The notes under the pieces were generated by a model. That model was not told the origin of the DNA, ran no database searches, and saw nothing but the letters and a program-made list of their open reading frames with translations. A stretch of 64,000 bases of DNA from Rhynchopus sp. YZ270_cl-10 (Eukaryota > Euglenozoa > Diplonemea > Diplonemida > Diplonemidae), in NCBI GenBank assembly GCA_964035575.1, contig OZ037863.1, positions 970,001 through 1,034,000 of the forward strand. The letters run 5' to 3'. The translations under genes and the position numbers were made by a program. This document shows, one piece after another, positions 9,278-19,909 of this stretch (its first letter is position 1; each line of letters opens with the position of its first letter).

Positions 9278-10420
9278 ATGGAGGATGAGGGTACCATTCT
9301 TGCACAGCTGATGGATGACATGCTGCGCGAATCTGTTCCCCAAGAGCTCGCTCGGGCATACCACGAGGAGAAGCAACGGCAGCAGCAGCAGCAGGCCCCT
9401 TCTGGACGCCGCCGCACTTCCCCTTTGACACTTCTCCGCCAGGCCCAGATGATGCGCGTCTTGCACCTCGCACGGCCTGATCTACACGAACTGCTACTAC
9501 TCCATGACACCGCATGCAAACAGGTTTTATCCGACGGATCGCTGCACCCACGGCTGCAGACCCGGATGCTCTCTGCCGCTGGCAATGCCACACTACCTTC
9601 TGCCCCTATCTGGGAGAATATCCCTCTCCTCCGCAGTGCGGCGGCAGTCTCTGGCCGAAGGCTTGCTGCCTGCGCACCAGCCTTGCTACGCCGAGCAGAG
9701 CTCTACCCTGCTACCGACCCAGCAATCGAAACCACCATTGCCATCTGCGAGCGACCATATCTCAAAGGTGTTCAGGACGCTCTGCGGGCCCAGCTTGCCT
9801 CTGAAGTACAACGCCTCCACGATGCGGAAGCGGGTCGCATCGATGATCTGGTTGATTCGCACAGCAGAAAGCTTGTCCCAGTACCCGACGTTCTATCGAA
9901 TCAGGCAAGAGGACGGCTCCACCCAGCTGCGTACAACAGACAGCGTCGTCTTCTTGCTGGGGTGCGTCAACGAAGAATGGAAATGCTGTCAGGAAGTAGG
10001 GCTGCGGTGTTGCATTCCCCGGCATCGGGGGTCGTGGTGAAGGAAGGGGATGAGGAGGTGGTGGTGCAGGTGGGGCGGTCGGAGGGGGCCGCGTTCTTGG
10101 AGCAGTTGTGTGCTGCGGGGCATGTGTCGGATGTGTTGCGGACAACAGCGTTTTGCTTTGATAAAAAAACGACGACACTGGGTTCAGAATTGAGTCAAAA
10201 TGCAGACAACACAGAGTTCTCTGCAACGTCGTTGGAGCTAGCGGTGGATGCATTGTGTGCGACGTTGAAGGGAGAAGCATCTAGTCATGCATGCGAAGAG
10301 CACCGGGCACATCTTACCTCACTCCACGTGAATGCGAAGAATGTACAGGATGTCTTGGACACTGCGCTCTTCCGTGTAGAGAAGGCGCAAAAGGAGGAAG
10401 AAGAACAGAAGAAAAAATGA
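9278..10420 (+). CDS. Hydrophilic, helix-rich protein of unknown function
   Basis: A single-exon gene for 380 residues, starting at ATG 9278 (CTCCATGGAG). The protein is Ala/Leu/Arg rich with a short Gln run near residue 36, and a highly charged Lys/Glu tail (KAQKEEEEQKKK). There is no signal peptide or membrane helix. Heptad-like stretches (for example LKGVQDALRAQLASEVQRLH) suggest coiled coil. I do not recognise a family. An inverted copy of the block found upstream of the 6570 gene lies just upstream. Confidence 0.75.
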   Translation: MEDEGTILAQLMDDMLRESVPQELARAYHEEKQRQQQQQAPSGRRRTSPLTLLRQAQMMRVLHLARPDLHELLLLHDTACKQVLSDGSLHPRLQTRMLSAAGNATLPSAPIWENIPLLRSAAAVSGRRLAACAPALLRRAELYPATDPAIETTIAICERPYLKGVQDALRAQLASEVQRLHDAEAGRIDDLVDSHSRKLVPVPDVLSNQARGRLHPAAYNRQRRLLAGVRQRRMEMLSGSRAAVLHSPASGVVVKEGDEEVVVQVGRSEGAAFLEQLCAAGHVSDVLRTTAFCFDKKTTTLGSELSQNADNTEFSATSLELAVDALCATLKGEASSHACEEHRAHLTSLHVNAKNVQDVLDTALFRVEKAQKEEEEQKKK

Positions 10421-11376
10421 ATAAAAAAAGGTTTGGGAGGAAAGGGGAAAAGGGGGGGGGGGGGGGGAGTGAAAATGTACGTTTTCCTCTCAAAATACAC
10501 AAAGAAAGAAAACCGTTTTGAGCTTTGTTCCCGCTATTCGCTGGTCCACACCATTGCAGCAGCTATTCCATTGATAAGCTTGTCTTTTGAGCTGGGAGTT
10601 TTAACAGTGGGTGTTTTTGGAGTTGCTTTTTAAAAATTTGACAGTGCAGTTTGATGCAAATTGCATAGCCGACCTGCAATCGCATGGTTCTTCCTCACAG
10701 TGGTTCATGCACTTTCCTAATTCCCAGAGCTTCAAGTATGAACCCCGATACTGATCCCGCAGTCTGAGCACCAATACCTGCACGAAGAATGTGCAGTGAG
10801 GTCAACACGCCAGTAGAATAGCCTTTCCGTCTTTGCGGAATATTGGCACCCTCTCGGCCTCTGCTACTTCACAGCGGAGTCTCTGGTATAACCTGTTGTA
10901 GGCTTGTCGTCATCTTCGGGATCAAAATGGTCCAGTTGGGGGGTTAGGGGGTTAGGGTGCAAATGGTGACACAGCACCGCCTGCCGTGGGTTCTCTTCCC
11001 GGCGCGAACGTGACTTTCCACCATGACTGGAGATCACATTCTCAACGCAGAAACCTCTATTCCTCTCTTGCGAATTTCAGGCATTCGACGGTTACGAACG
11101 GTCAACACGCGATTCCCCGCGTGTTTTGATCGCATTTCCTGCTACTAGCAACACCACATCACATTTGCCCCTTTTTTTTTGTAAGGTGATCTGTTCAAAC
11201 GCCTCTGTTCTTTATAAGGGGCTTCGTATCAACAGAATTCCTTTCCATCTTCATGCAATATGACTCTCCACCCACCCTTAACCACCCACCCAGGTCAATA
11301 CACACTAAAAATGGGTTGAGCGTTTTTCTCATATATTTTTTTAAATACCGTGAACAAAACCTTTTGCTTTTTTAAA
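10421..11376. other. Spacer, possibly with a decayed minus-strand gene
   Basis: A poly-G run lies at about 10452-10469. Between 10610 and 11110 the minus strand shows several protein-like stretches in different frames (see the separate entry). The rest is A/T rich. Confidence 0.5.
10610..11110 (-). pseudogene. Possible decayed minus-strand coding region
   Basis: Reading the minus strand from about 11110 down gives protein-like pieces in different frames: GKSRSRREENPRQAVLCHHL, YQRLRCEVAEAERVPIFRKD, and VLVLRLRDQYRGSYLKLWEL followed by a Cys-rich tail. The frame changes or stops between pieces. It could be a broken gene or one with unrecognised introns. No family identified. Confidence 0.25.
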
Positions 11377-12513
11377 ATGGCCCGGTCTGTTGTGCAGGTC
11401 TTCTGTGGTATTGTCGCCTTGCTGGGCACGCTTTATGTGCTTTATATCTTGGTTGGCGTGCTTCGTTCTGGGTGGGGTCCTACTGACGGTGATGCTGTTG
11501 CGCAGCTGGCTCGATACAACAACGCCGTGGTACGGTGGCGGAGTAGTGCCGGTGCGTTTGTGGAGACGGGGTTCGATGCATATTGCCGTAATAGCAATGG
11601 AAAGAAGGGTCGATGGGCACCCCTCAGCCGCGTCTCCGATGAAGAAGGCGTTCCACCGCAGTACGGCTTCGAACCATACGCTTCTACACATTTCGAATCA
11701 ACCACACAGCTCTTCGACTCCCTCCCCTTCGACCCACAGGACTATTTTCTTGTCTACATCAGAGGCCGTGGGGACGTCACCTCCGTTCGTGAGGACGACA
11801 TCGTTTATGTGCCCGGGTTTTATTGGATCTGGGATGCCTCCGCGGCAACACAAAGTTCATGCGAAGGCGAATTCGGTCTATTCGCGAACAACGCTTGTCT
11901 AAAAGTTTATATGCTGGACCGAGTTTGCGTGACAGTATCACAACAGGACCGTGCCTGGAAGGTTCGACCCACCTATGGAAAAACCGGATGTGGATGCACC
12001 CCTGCTTTATACCCTAGAGAGGTCCCCTCCTTTCCTATGTTAGGATCATGGTCGGCAGGGAGTTATACACAAGTGAACTCTACTGATGTATTTAGTGGAG
12101 TTGAAGTAGATTTGGGTGCATTGGAGGCAGAAGGACGTGGGGTAGGGGGGAATTCGAGTGCAGTGAAGCCGTTTAAATTGCCGGCAACTTCGTGGATCGG
12201 GGATTTCTCTTCAGTTCGGTTAACGGTACGCAGTGAATATGACCCTAAATTGACGGCAGAGTGGTTGACTAATGGGACGCTAGATTTCAGTGCAATGCCG
12301 GAGCCCTCAGAGGCAGCGACGATCCTCTCGCTTCTGTGGCGGCTGCTCCTCTGGGGGGTCGTGCTGTTCGCGATGGGGTACATCTGTGTCTATCTCAACC
12401 CAACGTGTCTCAAGCTGTTTCCCCCGTTTCCTCCATTAACGCCAAAGCGGAGAGGAAACAATCGACTCCACGAAGCTTCGCTGCTACACCTAGAAGGGAA
12501 ACGGTTTTATTAG
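11377..12513 (+). CDS. Two-TM protein with Cys-rich loop, unknown function
   Basis: A 378-residue single-exon gene starting at ATG 11377 (TTTAAAATGGC). A hydrophobic helix spans residues about 4-28 (VVQVFCGIVALLGTLYVLYI) and a second about 316-340 (LLWRLLLWGVVLFAMGYICV). The roughly 285 residues between them hold conserved-looking Cys residues (SCEGEFG, NNACLK, RVCVTV, TGCGC) and several N-x-S/T sites, consistent with a luminal or extracellular loop held between two anchors. The short C-terminal tail is basic. The topology is inferred from hydrophobicity; I do not recognise the family. Confidence 0.75.
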   Translation: MARSVVQVFCGIVALLGTLYVLYILVGVLRSGWGPTDGDAVAQLARYNNAVVRWRSSAGAFVETGFDAYCRNSNGKKGRWAPLSRVSDEEGVPPQYGFEPYASTHFESTTQLFDSLPFDPQDYFLVYIRGRGDVTSVREDDIVYVPGFYWIWDASAATQSSCEGEFGLFANNACLKVYMLDRVCVTVSQQDRAWKVRPTYGKTGCGCTPALYPREVPSFPMLGSWSAGSYTQVNSTDVFSGVEVDLGALEAEGRGVGGNSSAVKPFKLPATSWIGDFSSVRLTVRSEYDPKLTAEWLTNGTLDFSAMPEPSEAATILSLLWRLLLWGVVLFAMGYICVYLNPTCLKLFPPFPPLTPKRRGNNRLHEASLLHLEGKRFY

Positions 12514-13566
12514 GGACCCCTTTGGGTGTTCTTTTCTTTCCTCATGTCATAATCTTACTGAATGGGAAGGGGTTGGGGTTGGGGGTGCGCAAATACATTG
12601 TGAATGAGACCGAGTAATGTTTTATCTCAGTTCCTCAACACTGGCCGAAGGTGCTGAAGTGAATATCCTCGAGGAAGCGACGTCGTTCTGGGCAGAAGAG
12701 GGTACTGGCGACATCAGGGCCTCCGAAGCAGCAGCCGAACAAAGCATCCAGTGGTCTCTCTCTTTTTCTTGTCTGATTTCACAAAAATGGGTGATATATG
12801 ATCGTCTCCGTGGGACACGTAACACCTCCAGGCCGATTCCCACCACCGGAGGGAGAGAGGCTTCCAGACCACCCGTCATTTCTGAGGTTTGTTCTCTCTA
12901 GGTTTTGCGCAGTGGAGTTGAGGAGGAGTTGAGTCCTAAGAGGAGTGGCGGAAAATAGAGTTTTCAACAGCAACACCAGAAGGTAGTCTTAATCCTAATC
13001 GGGTGAGTTATCTCATTAGGTGGAGGGGGGTGTAGAGGGGTGCCAGCATACCCGCTATATTAAATTTTTAAGGTGACCAAGCACGAGAGAACTTCAACAA
13101 AAAAGATTGATGAATAACCAATGTTCAAAACACTAAGTAATCTAATAAGACTAAGCAGAGGCTTAGGGTCACCTTATAAAACTTTCTCATTAAATGCTGC
13201 TGCTGTTTAGCAAGGCTTGTAGTGGGATAGAGTGCCTAGGTGGTAAGGTGTGGCAGCAACATACCCCCCCTGTTTTCATCTTCGTTTTAATTCACTGCCC
13301 TGCTTAATTTTGTGTTACCGCCCTATGGCATACAATGTTCGAAAGGGGGTCAAAAGGAAGAGCGAAAGGGGGGCAGGCATAGGTTGCTTTGGTAGTTTTG
13401 GGTTAAACGGAAGGGAGGCAGCGAGGCAGGGAGGCAGGGGAGTGTCTACACTGGAACAAAATACAGACCACGGGATACGTACTTTTTTTTGTCACAACAC
13501 ACCAAAAATAATCTCACATCGCCTCAAGACACCACTCCACAGTACACACCCCACACAACACTTACA
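12514..13566. other. Spacer with a family B repeat
   Basis: Short open stretches near 12620-12900 are open on both strands and cannot be called. The 13071-13182 segment is the longest copy of hairpin family B. The leader of the next gene includes CACTCCACAG (13529-13538), acceptor-like, which is also present in the duplicated copy. Confidence 0.5.
13071..13182. repeat. Dispersed hairpin repeat family B, long copy
   Basis: Starts AAGGTGACCAAGCACGAGAG and ends GCTTAGGGTCACCTTATAAA. The ends AAGGTGACC and GGTCACCTT are perfect inverted repeats. The interior (GATGAATAACCAATGTTCAA) matches the region before the 5330 copy, which shows this is a mobile-like unit of about 110 bp. Confidence 0.7.
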
Positions 13567-15498
13567 ATGCCGAGGTTCGAGTCTATCCCGCTTGCCAAGC
13601 CTGATCCGAAGCGGTCTGCCAGGCATAAAGAGGCATACAAAAAGAAGAAGGAAGCTTTGAAAGATGAAGCAAAGAAGGTGAAGGATGCTGAGAAGCAGAA
13701 GCGTGCGGATGTTAGGGAACAGAAGGCGGCGAAGAAGGCAGAGAAGAAGAGGAAGAAGGAAGAGGAAGAGAAGGGGCAACACGTTGTTGGGTTAGAGGGT
13801 GCACCCAACGACTGTGGTCAGGTAGAGAGCACTGAGTCAATGATGTTGACGGGAGATGCCTTCAGCGCAGCACAAGAAGCCTTTGAGGACGAAGAAGCAC
13901 GTGGTCCCAATGCACAGCAGGTATGCCTCACCTGCCACTCCTTTCTGTGGCACGGTGGGCTTTGTACCCACCCAACACCACCTCGTCCACAGGGCATGCT
14001 GATATTTGTGAAGACGTTGGGAAAGAAGGTGATTCCCCTCCGAGTCAAGAGCACTGACAGCATCGCAGATGTGAAGGAGCAGATCAAGGACAAGGAAAGC
14101 ATCCCGATAGACCGGCAGTGTCTTGTTGTGAGGGACTACGAGCTTCGGAACGGATTCACCCTTGCAAGCTGCAACATTCAGGAGGACAGCACTCTGTACT
14201 TGACGGTGCTCGCTCCACCACAGGTATGCCCACCACCACACGAGCAGCACACACAACGTGCTCCACATTCATTCTGCACACCCTGATGGGAGCACCCTCA
14301 CACCCCTGTGCACAGATCGAGTTCATCTACGTGGAGGACCTTGATCGTAAGACAACCTTTGTCCTGTCCGTTGCGCCCTCTCACACTATCTTTGATGTGA
14401 AGGCGCAAATCAAAGAGGGGGTAACGGGAATAGAGACATGCCGGCAGCGTCTGTTCTTGCAAGGGAGAGAGCATGATGAGCTTGAGGATGGATGCAGACT
14501 TGAAGACTGCAACTTTCCGAGCAGGAGGTGGGTGCTGCTTTATTTACTGACAGTGCCACCAGTGTCTGCGGGTGGCTCAGGTACCACTCCACAGGTATGT
14601 CTACGACCACATGAGCAGCACACAACGTGGTCTGCACACTCTCTTTCTGCACACCCTGATGGGAGCACCCTCACACCCCTGCACAGGCTATGCAGATTTA
14701 CGTGGAGGATAAAGTCCCATACATGACCTTCAGGAGGGAGCTTCGGACCCTCACCGTTCTGCCCTCTGACACCATACAGGATGTCAAGGCGAAAATGAAA
14801 GCGGTAACCAGCTGGCATGGCCCTCTGCGTCTCTATTATAACTCGAAGTACTTGTTCGACGCATGCACTCTTTCGCACTACAACATTCAGGAGCACAGCA
14901 CTTTGAAGGTGATGCCCTCGTGGGTATGCACACCACCCCCACAAGAGCAACACACACAACGCACTGTACACACTTTTGCTCTGCACACCCTGATGGGAGC
15001 ACCCTGACCTCGTGTGGCACTGTGTGGACACTGCTTCCGTGCTCGAGACACAGCAGACCCTGACCCGGTCCGTCGGTTGTGCCACACACCACATGTGGAG
15101 ACGCTCCCTTCCTGCCTGCGAGCATGCATCTCTGCACTCTCCTCGGCTGCCTCCCACAAGGCTGTTTGTCTTCTTGCTTGGCAGATGCACACCACGCCAC
15201 ACAGGACTGTCTTCTGCAAGAATTACCCTCACAAGGTATCCACCACACCACACACCTTGTACAGGGCTCGCAGATCTTCATCAGAACGCTAACCAAGAGA
15301 ACGGTAACCCTCGAAGTTGACTCCTTTGACACGATCGAGGATGTTAAGGTGAAGCTCCAGGACAAGGAGGGAATCCCGCCCGAGGAGCAGCGTCTCCTCT
15401 TCGCAGGGAAGCAGCTTCAGGACCAATACACCGTTGCAGACTACCGAATTTATAGGGAGAGCACACTGGACTTGGTGCTGAAATTGCGCGGTGACTAG
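13567..15498 (+). CDS. Poly-ubiquitin-like protein 1 (basic N-terminus plus four UBL domains)
   Basis: Five exons: 13567-13920, 13993-14223, 14316-14594, 14687-14923, 15265-15498, all joined in phase 0 with GTATG donors and CACAG or TACAG acceptors; 444 residues. Exon 1 encodes a Lys/Glu/Ala (KEKE-like) segment. Each later exon encodes one ubiquitin-like domain of 77-93 residues. The last is closest to ubiquitin ([29 protein letters not shown]) and keeps the Lys48 position, but ends LKLRGD instead of LRGG. None of the four ends in the diglycine needed for E1 activation or cleavage, so it is probably not a conjugatable polyubiquitin. Intron 1 (72 bp) is in frame and stop-free and could be retained. 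It forms a tandem duplication with the gene at 16528. The role is unknown. Confidence 0.85.
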
Positions 15499-15664
15499 AA
15501 TCATTGTTGGACAAGCCAGCAGCAGACCCCACGTGGTGTCGCAAATGAGTTGCGGTTCTCCTGATTCCTGCCTCTCTTGCCTGCGACACTCGGAAGAGGG
15601 TGTGCACACTTTCCTTCCATGGTGGGTTGGTGACGATGGACAGGAGTGACAACGATGAGGTGGT

Positions 15665-16340
15665 TCCGTGCATGTCTGGTGCCTCGTCTTGCCGTGGGTG
15701 CACCACGAGAGCACCTTGGCGTTCTTGCTTGCGTGAGGCGCTGTTGTTGAGGATGTGGCCGTATGGTCGATGTCAGCCTTGCCGTTTACACCAAGGAGTA
15801 AACATCTTTGTGAAGATGAGGTGCACTTACTCGAGGAAGGTGTTCAGCACAGATGTGTGGTCTTGTGTGGACTCTTGAGAGGGGTTGTGTGTTAGCTTCA
15901 CTGCTTTGTTCTTTTGCACATCGTGATGTGCTTCTTCAATGAGCACACCTTCGTCCTTGAAAACAGAAAACCGACAGGGAGAACTGACCTGAGTGAGGCT
16001 CTTTTGTTGAGGTGACTAAGCTAAGTTTTGTGTCTTGCACGTTGTTTTATTCTTCTCAGAATTTCCCCCACAGAGGAAATATTTAAAGACCACACCCCTT
16101 TTTTAGTTTTAAGCGGGCAAAGCCATTCGGTTTCCTTTTTACACCTTCTGTTGGCCGCAGGGTGATCGTGCATTCATTCATCCGGATGGCTGGCATCGTA
16201 CAGTGGTTCAGTCGGAGGTTCCTGCATCAACAACTCTCTTGGGTCCACCCTTTACACCTGTCCTGTATCATGACACACTGTTGTGAGAGGGCTTTTGTAT
16301 TTCAAGTCATATGTCCTCTCTCTCGTGCTCAAATACTCCC
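15665..16340 (+). repeat. Segmental duplication, copy 1 (3' flank)
   Basis: Near-identical to 18991-19651 with a few small indels. Together with the homologous genes at 13567 and 16528 this shows a tandem duplication of roughly 3 kb. Confidence 0.85.
16180..16243 (+). repeat. Dispersed repeat family D, copy
   Basis: CATCCGGATGGCTGGCATCG, CAGTCGGAGGTTCCTGCATC, AACAACT. Other copies are at 19489-19553, 25632-25680 and 53731-53790. Confidence 0.65.
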
Positions 16341-16527
16341 GCATCGTAGTCCTCTTCCACGAATGACTGCGGGGCAACGTCACATCCTTGGATCGGAAGA
16401 AGAGCACACAGATGTGACACCCTCAGCACCGTACTCCATGCGAAGGCTCCTTCACTTTCCTGAAGCACTTCCCTCATCAGGACCTGATAACACCACTCCA
16501 CAGTACACACCACACACAACACTTACA

Positions 16528-18802
16528 ATGCCGAGGTTCGAGTCTATCCCGCTTGACAAGCCTGATCCGAAGCGGTCTGGCAAACTCAAGAAGGCATACA
16601 AAAAGAAGAAGGAAGCTTTGAGAGATGAAGCAAAGAAGGTGAAGGATGCTGAGAAGCAGAAGCGTGCGGATGTCAGGGAACAGAAGGCGGCCAAGAAAGC
16701 CAAGGCGGCGAAGAAGGCAGAGAAGAAGAGGAAGAAGGAAGAGAAAAAGGGGAGGCAAAACCTTGAGAGTCAGGTAGAGAGCACTGATTCAATGATGTTG
16801 ATGGGAGATGCCTTCAGCGCAGCACAAGAAGCCTTTGAGGACGAAGAAGCACGTGGTCCCAATGCACAGCAGGTATGCCTCACCTGCCACTCCTTTCTGT
16901 GGCACGGTGGGCTTTGCACCCACCCAACACCACCTCGTCCACAGGGCATGCTGATATTTGTGAAGACGTTGGGAAAGAAGGTGATTCCCCTCCGAGTCAA
17001 GAGCACTGACAGCATCCTTGCTGTGAAGATGGAGATCGAACACAAGGAGGGCATCCCGATAGACCGGCAGTGTCTTGTTGTGGGAGACGACGAGCTTCGG
17101 AACAGATTCACCCTTGCACGCTGCAACATTCAGGAGGACAGCACTCTGTACTTGGTGGTGCTCGCTCCACCGCCACAGGTATGCCTACACGACTATGCGA
17201 GCAGCCCATGATCTGCACACTTTTGCTTTGCACCCACCCAACACCACCTCGTCCACAGGACATGCTGATATTTGTGGAGACAATTCGAACGAGAATCCGT
17301 CTCGAAGTAGAACCACGTGACACCATCGCAGATGTGAAGGAGCAGATCAAGGACAAGGAGGGCATCCCGATAGACCTGCAGGCTCTTTACGTGAAAAACT
17401 TTGAGTGGCTTAAGGACGAACACACCCTTGCAGACTGCAACATTCAGAAAGACAGCACTGTGCACTTGGTGGTGTTCCCCCCAGCACATGTATGCCCCCA
17501 AGACCAACACGCACAACGCACTGTACACACTTTCACTCTGCACACCCTGATGGCGCATTGAGGCCCCGTGGTGCTGAACAATGCCTCTCAGCTCATATTG
17601 AGTTTGACATTTTGGGTCTTCTACGTAAGCTGCAATGTCCAAACTTTCTGGACATTCGACGGCTGTATCGTATTTCCCTTCGTGCTCGCCAGTTGACCAA
17701 AACCTCATTATTTGAATGAGCAGGATTTTTGGGGTGGACAGGAGTACGTTTTGCTTTGTGGACAAAGCTTGTTGATCACCGCAGAGGCCGCATTCGTACT
17801 TGTTATCCGGTCCTTCCATGACATGTGATTCGAAATACTTTTCCATGCAGTCTCGCAGTGTTTCGCCGTGTAGTGGCAGCACCAAACATTTGCTCGAAGG
17901 AATGGAGCTTAGCTTATCGACTAGGCATGACCAGCAGGACGTCATAACAGCGTCGTCGAAACTGACTAACCCAAGCGCTGTTTCGCGTTCTTCCTTCGTC
18001 TTGTTGCAGTACATGTTGCTATCCTCGAAGGTGTCAAATAATTTTCCCAATAACTCTGCTGCATCATGATGTAGACCTCGCAGGAATAGGGGCGAGAAGT
18101 AGCTACCGTTCGGTAGTCCCCAGACGGACCTCGTGTGGCACTGTGTGGACACTGCTTCCGTGCTCGAGACACAGCAGACCCTGACCCGGTCCGTCGGTTG
18201 TGCCACACACCACATGTGGAGACGCTCCCTTCCTGCCTGCGAGCATGCATCTCTGCACTCTCCTCGGCTGCCTCCCCCAAGGCTGTGTGCCATTATGATG
18301 AGTAACAATTCTAAAGTACACACCTACCCTAGCCACTTCCTCAGTGCCTCAAACTGTTCGAGATGGTCACAGGCGCACTGATTTTCCGAAAGTTGGAATC
18401 TCAGACACAACGTCGTCATACCGCCATAAACACAGGCTTGGCAATATCTGACAGTAGGCAGGGGGGCGTAGTTTGTGGCTAAACTTTGTAAGTACGGCCT
18501 TGATTTGATTAGCACGAATTACCTTCGCGAAACTGATATCAACCACACCACACACCTTACAGAGCATGAAGATCTTCGTCAAGACCTTGGATGGGAAGAC
18601 AATCACCCTTGTGCTTCCCCCCGAGGACACTATCGGGGAAATGAAGCTGAAGATCCAGGACAGGGAGCGCATCCCACCCTACAAGCAGCGTCTCATCTAC
18701 GCAGGGAAGCAGCTTGAGGACGAATTCACCCTTGCAGACTACAACATCCAGAAGGAGTGCGACCAGGTGTATTTGGTGACGACGATACAGCACGGTGACT
18801 AA
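16528..18802 (+). CDS. Poly-ubiquitin-like protein 2 (basic N-terminus plus three UBL domains)
   Basis: Four exons: 16528-16872, 16945-17178, 17259-17489, 18563-18802, all phase 0; 349 residues. It is the tandem paralogue of the gene at 13567. Exon 1 is almost the same, and the first UBL is close to that gene's first UBL. The second UBL ([20 protein letters not shown]) looks like a duplicate of the first, since its preceding intron also shares the ACCACCTCGTCCACAG end. The last UBL ([33 protein letters not shown]) keeps the Ile44, Lys48 and Lys63 positions but ends IQHGD, so there is no diglycine. The last intron is 1073 bp and contains antisense deubiquitinase-like pieces. Alternatively the last exon starts a separate small gene at ATG 18566. 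Confidence 0.8.
17565..18122 (-). pseudogene. Antisense fragment of a ubiquitin-specific protease (USP) domain
   Basis: The minus strand reads as about 185 residues of the USP peptidase fold: a Q/H-D-A-x-E-type motif ([15 protein letters not shown]), a zinc-ribbon CWSC...CGLC pair, [29 protein letters not shown], the [11 protein letters not shown] strand, and [11 protein letters not shown]. In USPs the catalytic Cys box precedes this part and the GHY His box follows it; neither is present. At both ends the reading frame continues into antisense of poly-UBL intron sequence, so the fragment lies inside intron 3 of the 16528 gene in reverse orientation. No start codon or complete catalytic centre: most likely a gene remnant. 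Confidence 0.75.
18367..18530 (-). pseudogene. Second antisense segment, possibly the USP C-terminal part
   Basis: A second segment absent from the homologous intron of the 13567 gene. On the minus strand one frame reads [10 protein letters not shown] then [13 protein letters not shown]. The W-x-Y-D-D-x-V pattern resembles the part of USP domains just after the catalytic His. If so, the USP pieces are out of order: on the minus strand this piece precedes the 17565-18122 piece. The identification is tentative. Confidence 0.35.
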
Positions 18803-18849
18803 GAAGTGTAATAGTAATGTACATGAGGACATTACCCTGTATGTTTCCC

Positions 18850-18972
18850 CCAATACACCATCCTAGATGTGAAGATCAGCAGCGCCTCAGCTTTGCAGGG
18901 AAGCAGCTTGAGGATGGACACACCCTTGCAGACTACAACATCCAGAAGGAGAGAACGCTTCGCTTTGTGATG
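18850..18972 (+). pseudogene. Truncated ubiquitin-like unit
   Basis: TILDVKI (one frame) is followed by [20 protein letters not shown] in another frame, as if the roughly ten residues of ubiquitin between DVK-I and QQRL had been lost with a frame change. It then reads [10 protein letters not shown] and runs out without LRGG. A decayed further UBL exon. Confidence 0.7.
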
Positions 18973-18990
18973 TCTGGTGCCTGTGACACT

Positions 18991-19651
18991 TCCGTGCATG
19001 TCTGGTGCCTCGTCTTGCCGTGGGTTCACCACGAGAGCACCTTGGCGTTCTTGCTTGCGTGAGGCGCTGTTGTTGAGGATGTGGCCGTATGGTCGATGTC
19101 AGCCCTTGCCGTTTACACCAAGGAGTGGACATTGTTGTGAAGATGTTGTGCACAGCACAGATGTGTGATCTTGTGTGGACTCTTGAGAGGGGTTGTGTGT
19201 TAGCTTCACTGCTTTGTTCTTTTGCACATCGTGATGTGCTTCTTCAATGAGCACACCTTCGTCCTTGAAAACAGAAAACCGACAGGGAGAACTGACCTGA
19301 GTGAGGCTCTTTTGTTGAGGTGACTAAGCTAAGTTTTGTGTCTTGCACGTTGTTTTATTCTTCTCAGAATTTCCCCCACAGAGGAAATATTTAAAGACCA
19401 CACCCCTTTTTTAGTTTTAAGCGGGCAAAGCCATTCGGTTTCCTTTTTACACCTTCTGTTGGCCGCAGGGTGATCGTGCATTCATTCATCCGGATGGCTG
19501 GCATCGTACAGTGGTTCAGTCGGAGGTTCCTGCATCAACAACTCTTCTTTCGGGTCCACCCTTTACACCTGTCCTGTATCATGACACACTGTTGTGAGAG
19601 GGCTTTTGTATTTCAAGTCATATGTCCTCTCTCTCGTGCTCAAATACTCCC
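18991..19651 (+). repeat. Segmental duplication, copy 2 (3' flank)
   Basis: Counterpart of 15665-16340. It ends where the two sequences diverge after GTGCTCAAATACTCCC. It contains copies of family D (19489-19553) and of the family A 3' end (19582-19620). Confidence 0.85.
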
Positions 19652-19909
19652 ACATCACAGCCCTCTTTTACACCCCTTTTTCACTTTCCCCTCAGGAAAA
19701 TATTACACAACATACAAAAAAAAAAATGTGCTCTTGAAAGCCCCCCTCTCCTTCTTCTCGTCTCTCTCTTTTCCCTTTTCAAAAAAAAAGGGACCAACGT
19801 TTCCAGCTTTGCACAAAGAGGACCGGCCTCCTTTCCCTACGGCACGCTGCTTTGCTAAGAATTTTTTGATAAATCCCCCTCTCGAAAAGGGGGGGGGGAT
19901 TTTTTTAAA

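Larger units (their letters stand above)
15499..16527. other. Spacer, mostly a duplicated 3' flank
   Basis: 15665-16340 is nearly the same as 18991-19651. It includes a family D copy (16180-16243) and a 3' fragment of family A (about 16271-16310). From about 16490 the leader of the second gene copy begins (CACTCCACAGTACACACCAC). No gene seen. Confidence 0.75.
18803..19909. other. Spacer with broken UBL and duplicated flank
   Basis: 18850-18972 is a broken ubiquitin-like unit. 18991-19651 repeats the flank of the upstream gene copy. The rest is A/T and C/T rich. Confidence 0.7.

Noticed and set aside
10940..10960. GGGGTTAGGGGGTTAGGG, telomere-like
   Set aside because: Only about two units within ordinary sequence; no array and no end structure.
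12617..12901. Short frame after the two-TM gene
   Set aside because: Open on both strands with no homology or splice support.
13921..13992. Treating the 72-bp in-frame segment as coding (Cys/His-rich insert)
   Set aside because: It has a GTATG donor and CACAG acceptor, and similar sequence ends serve as intron ends in the same genes; retention cannot be excluded, so this is noted in the gene entry only.
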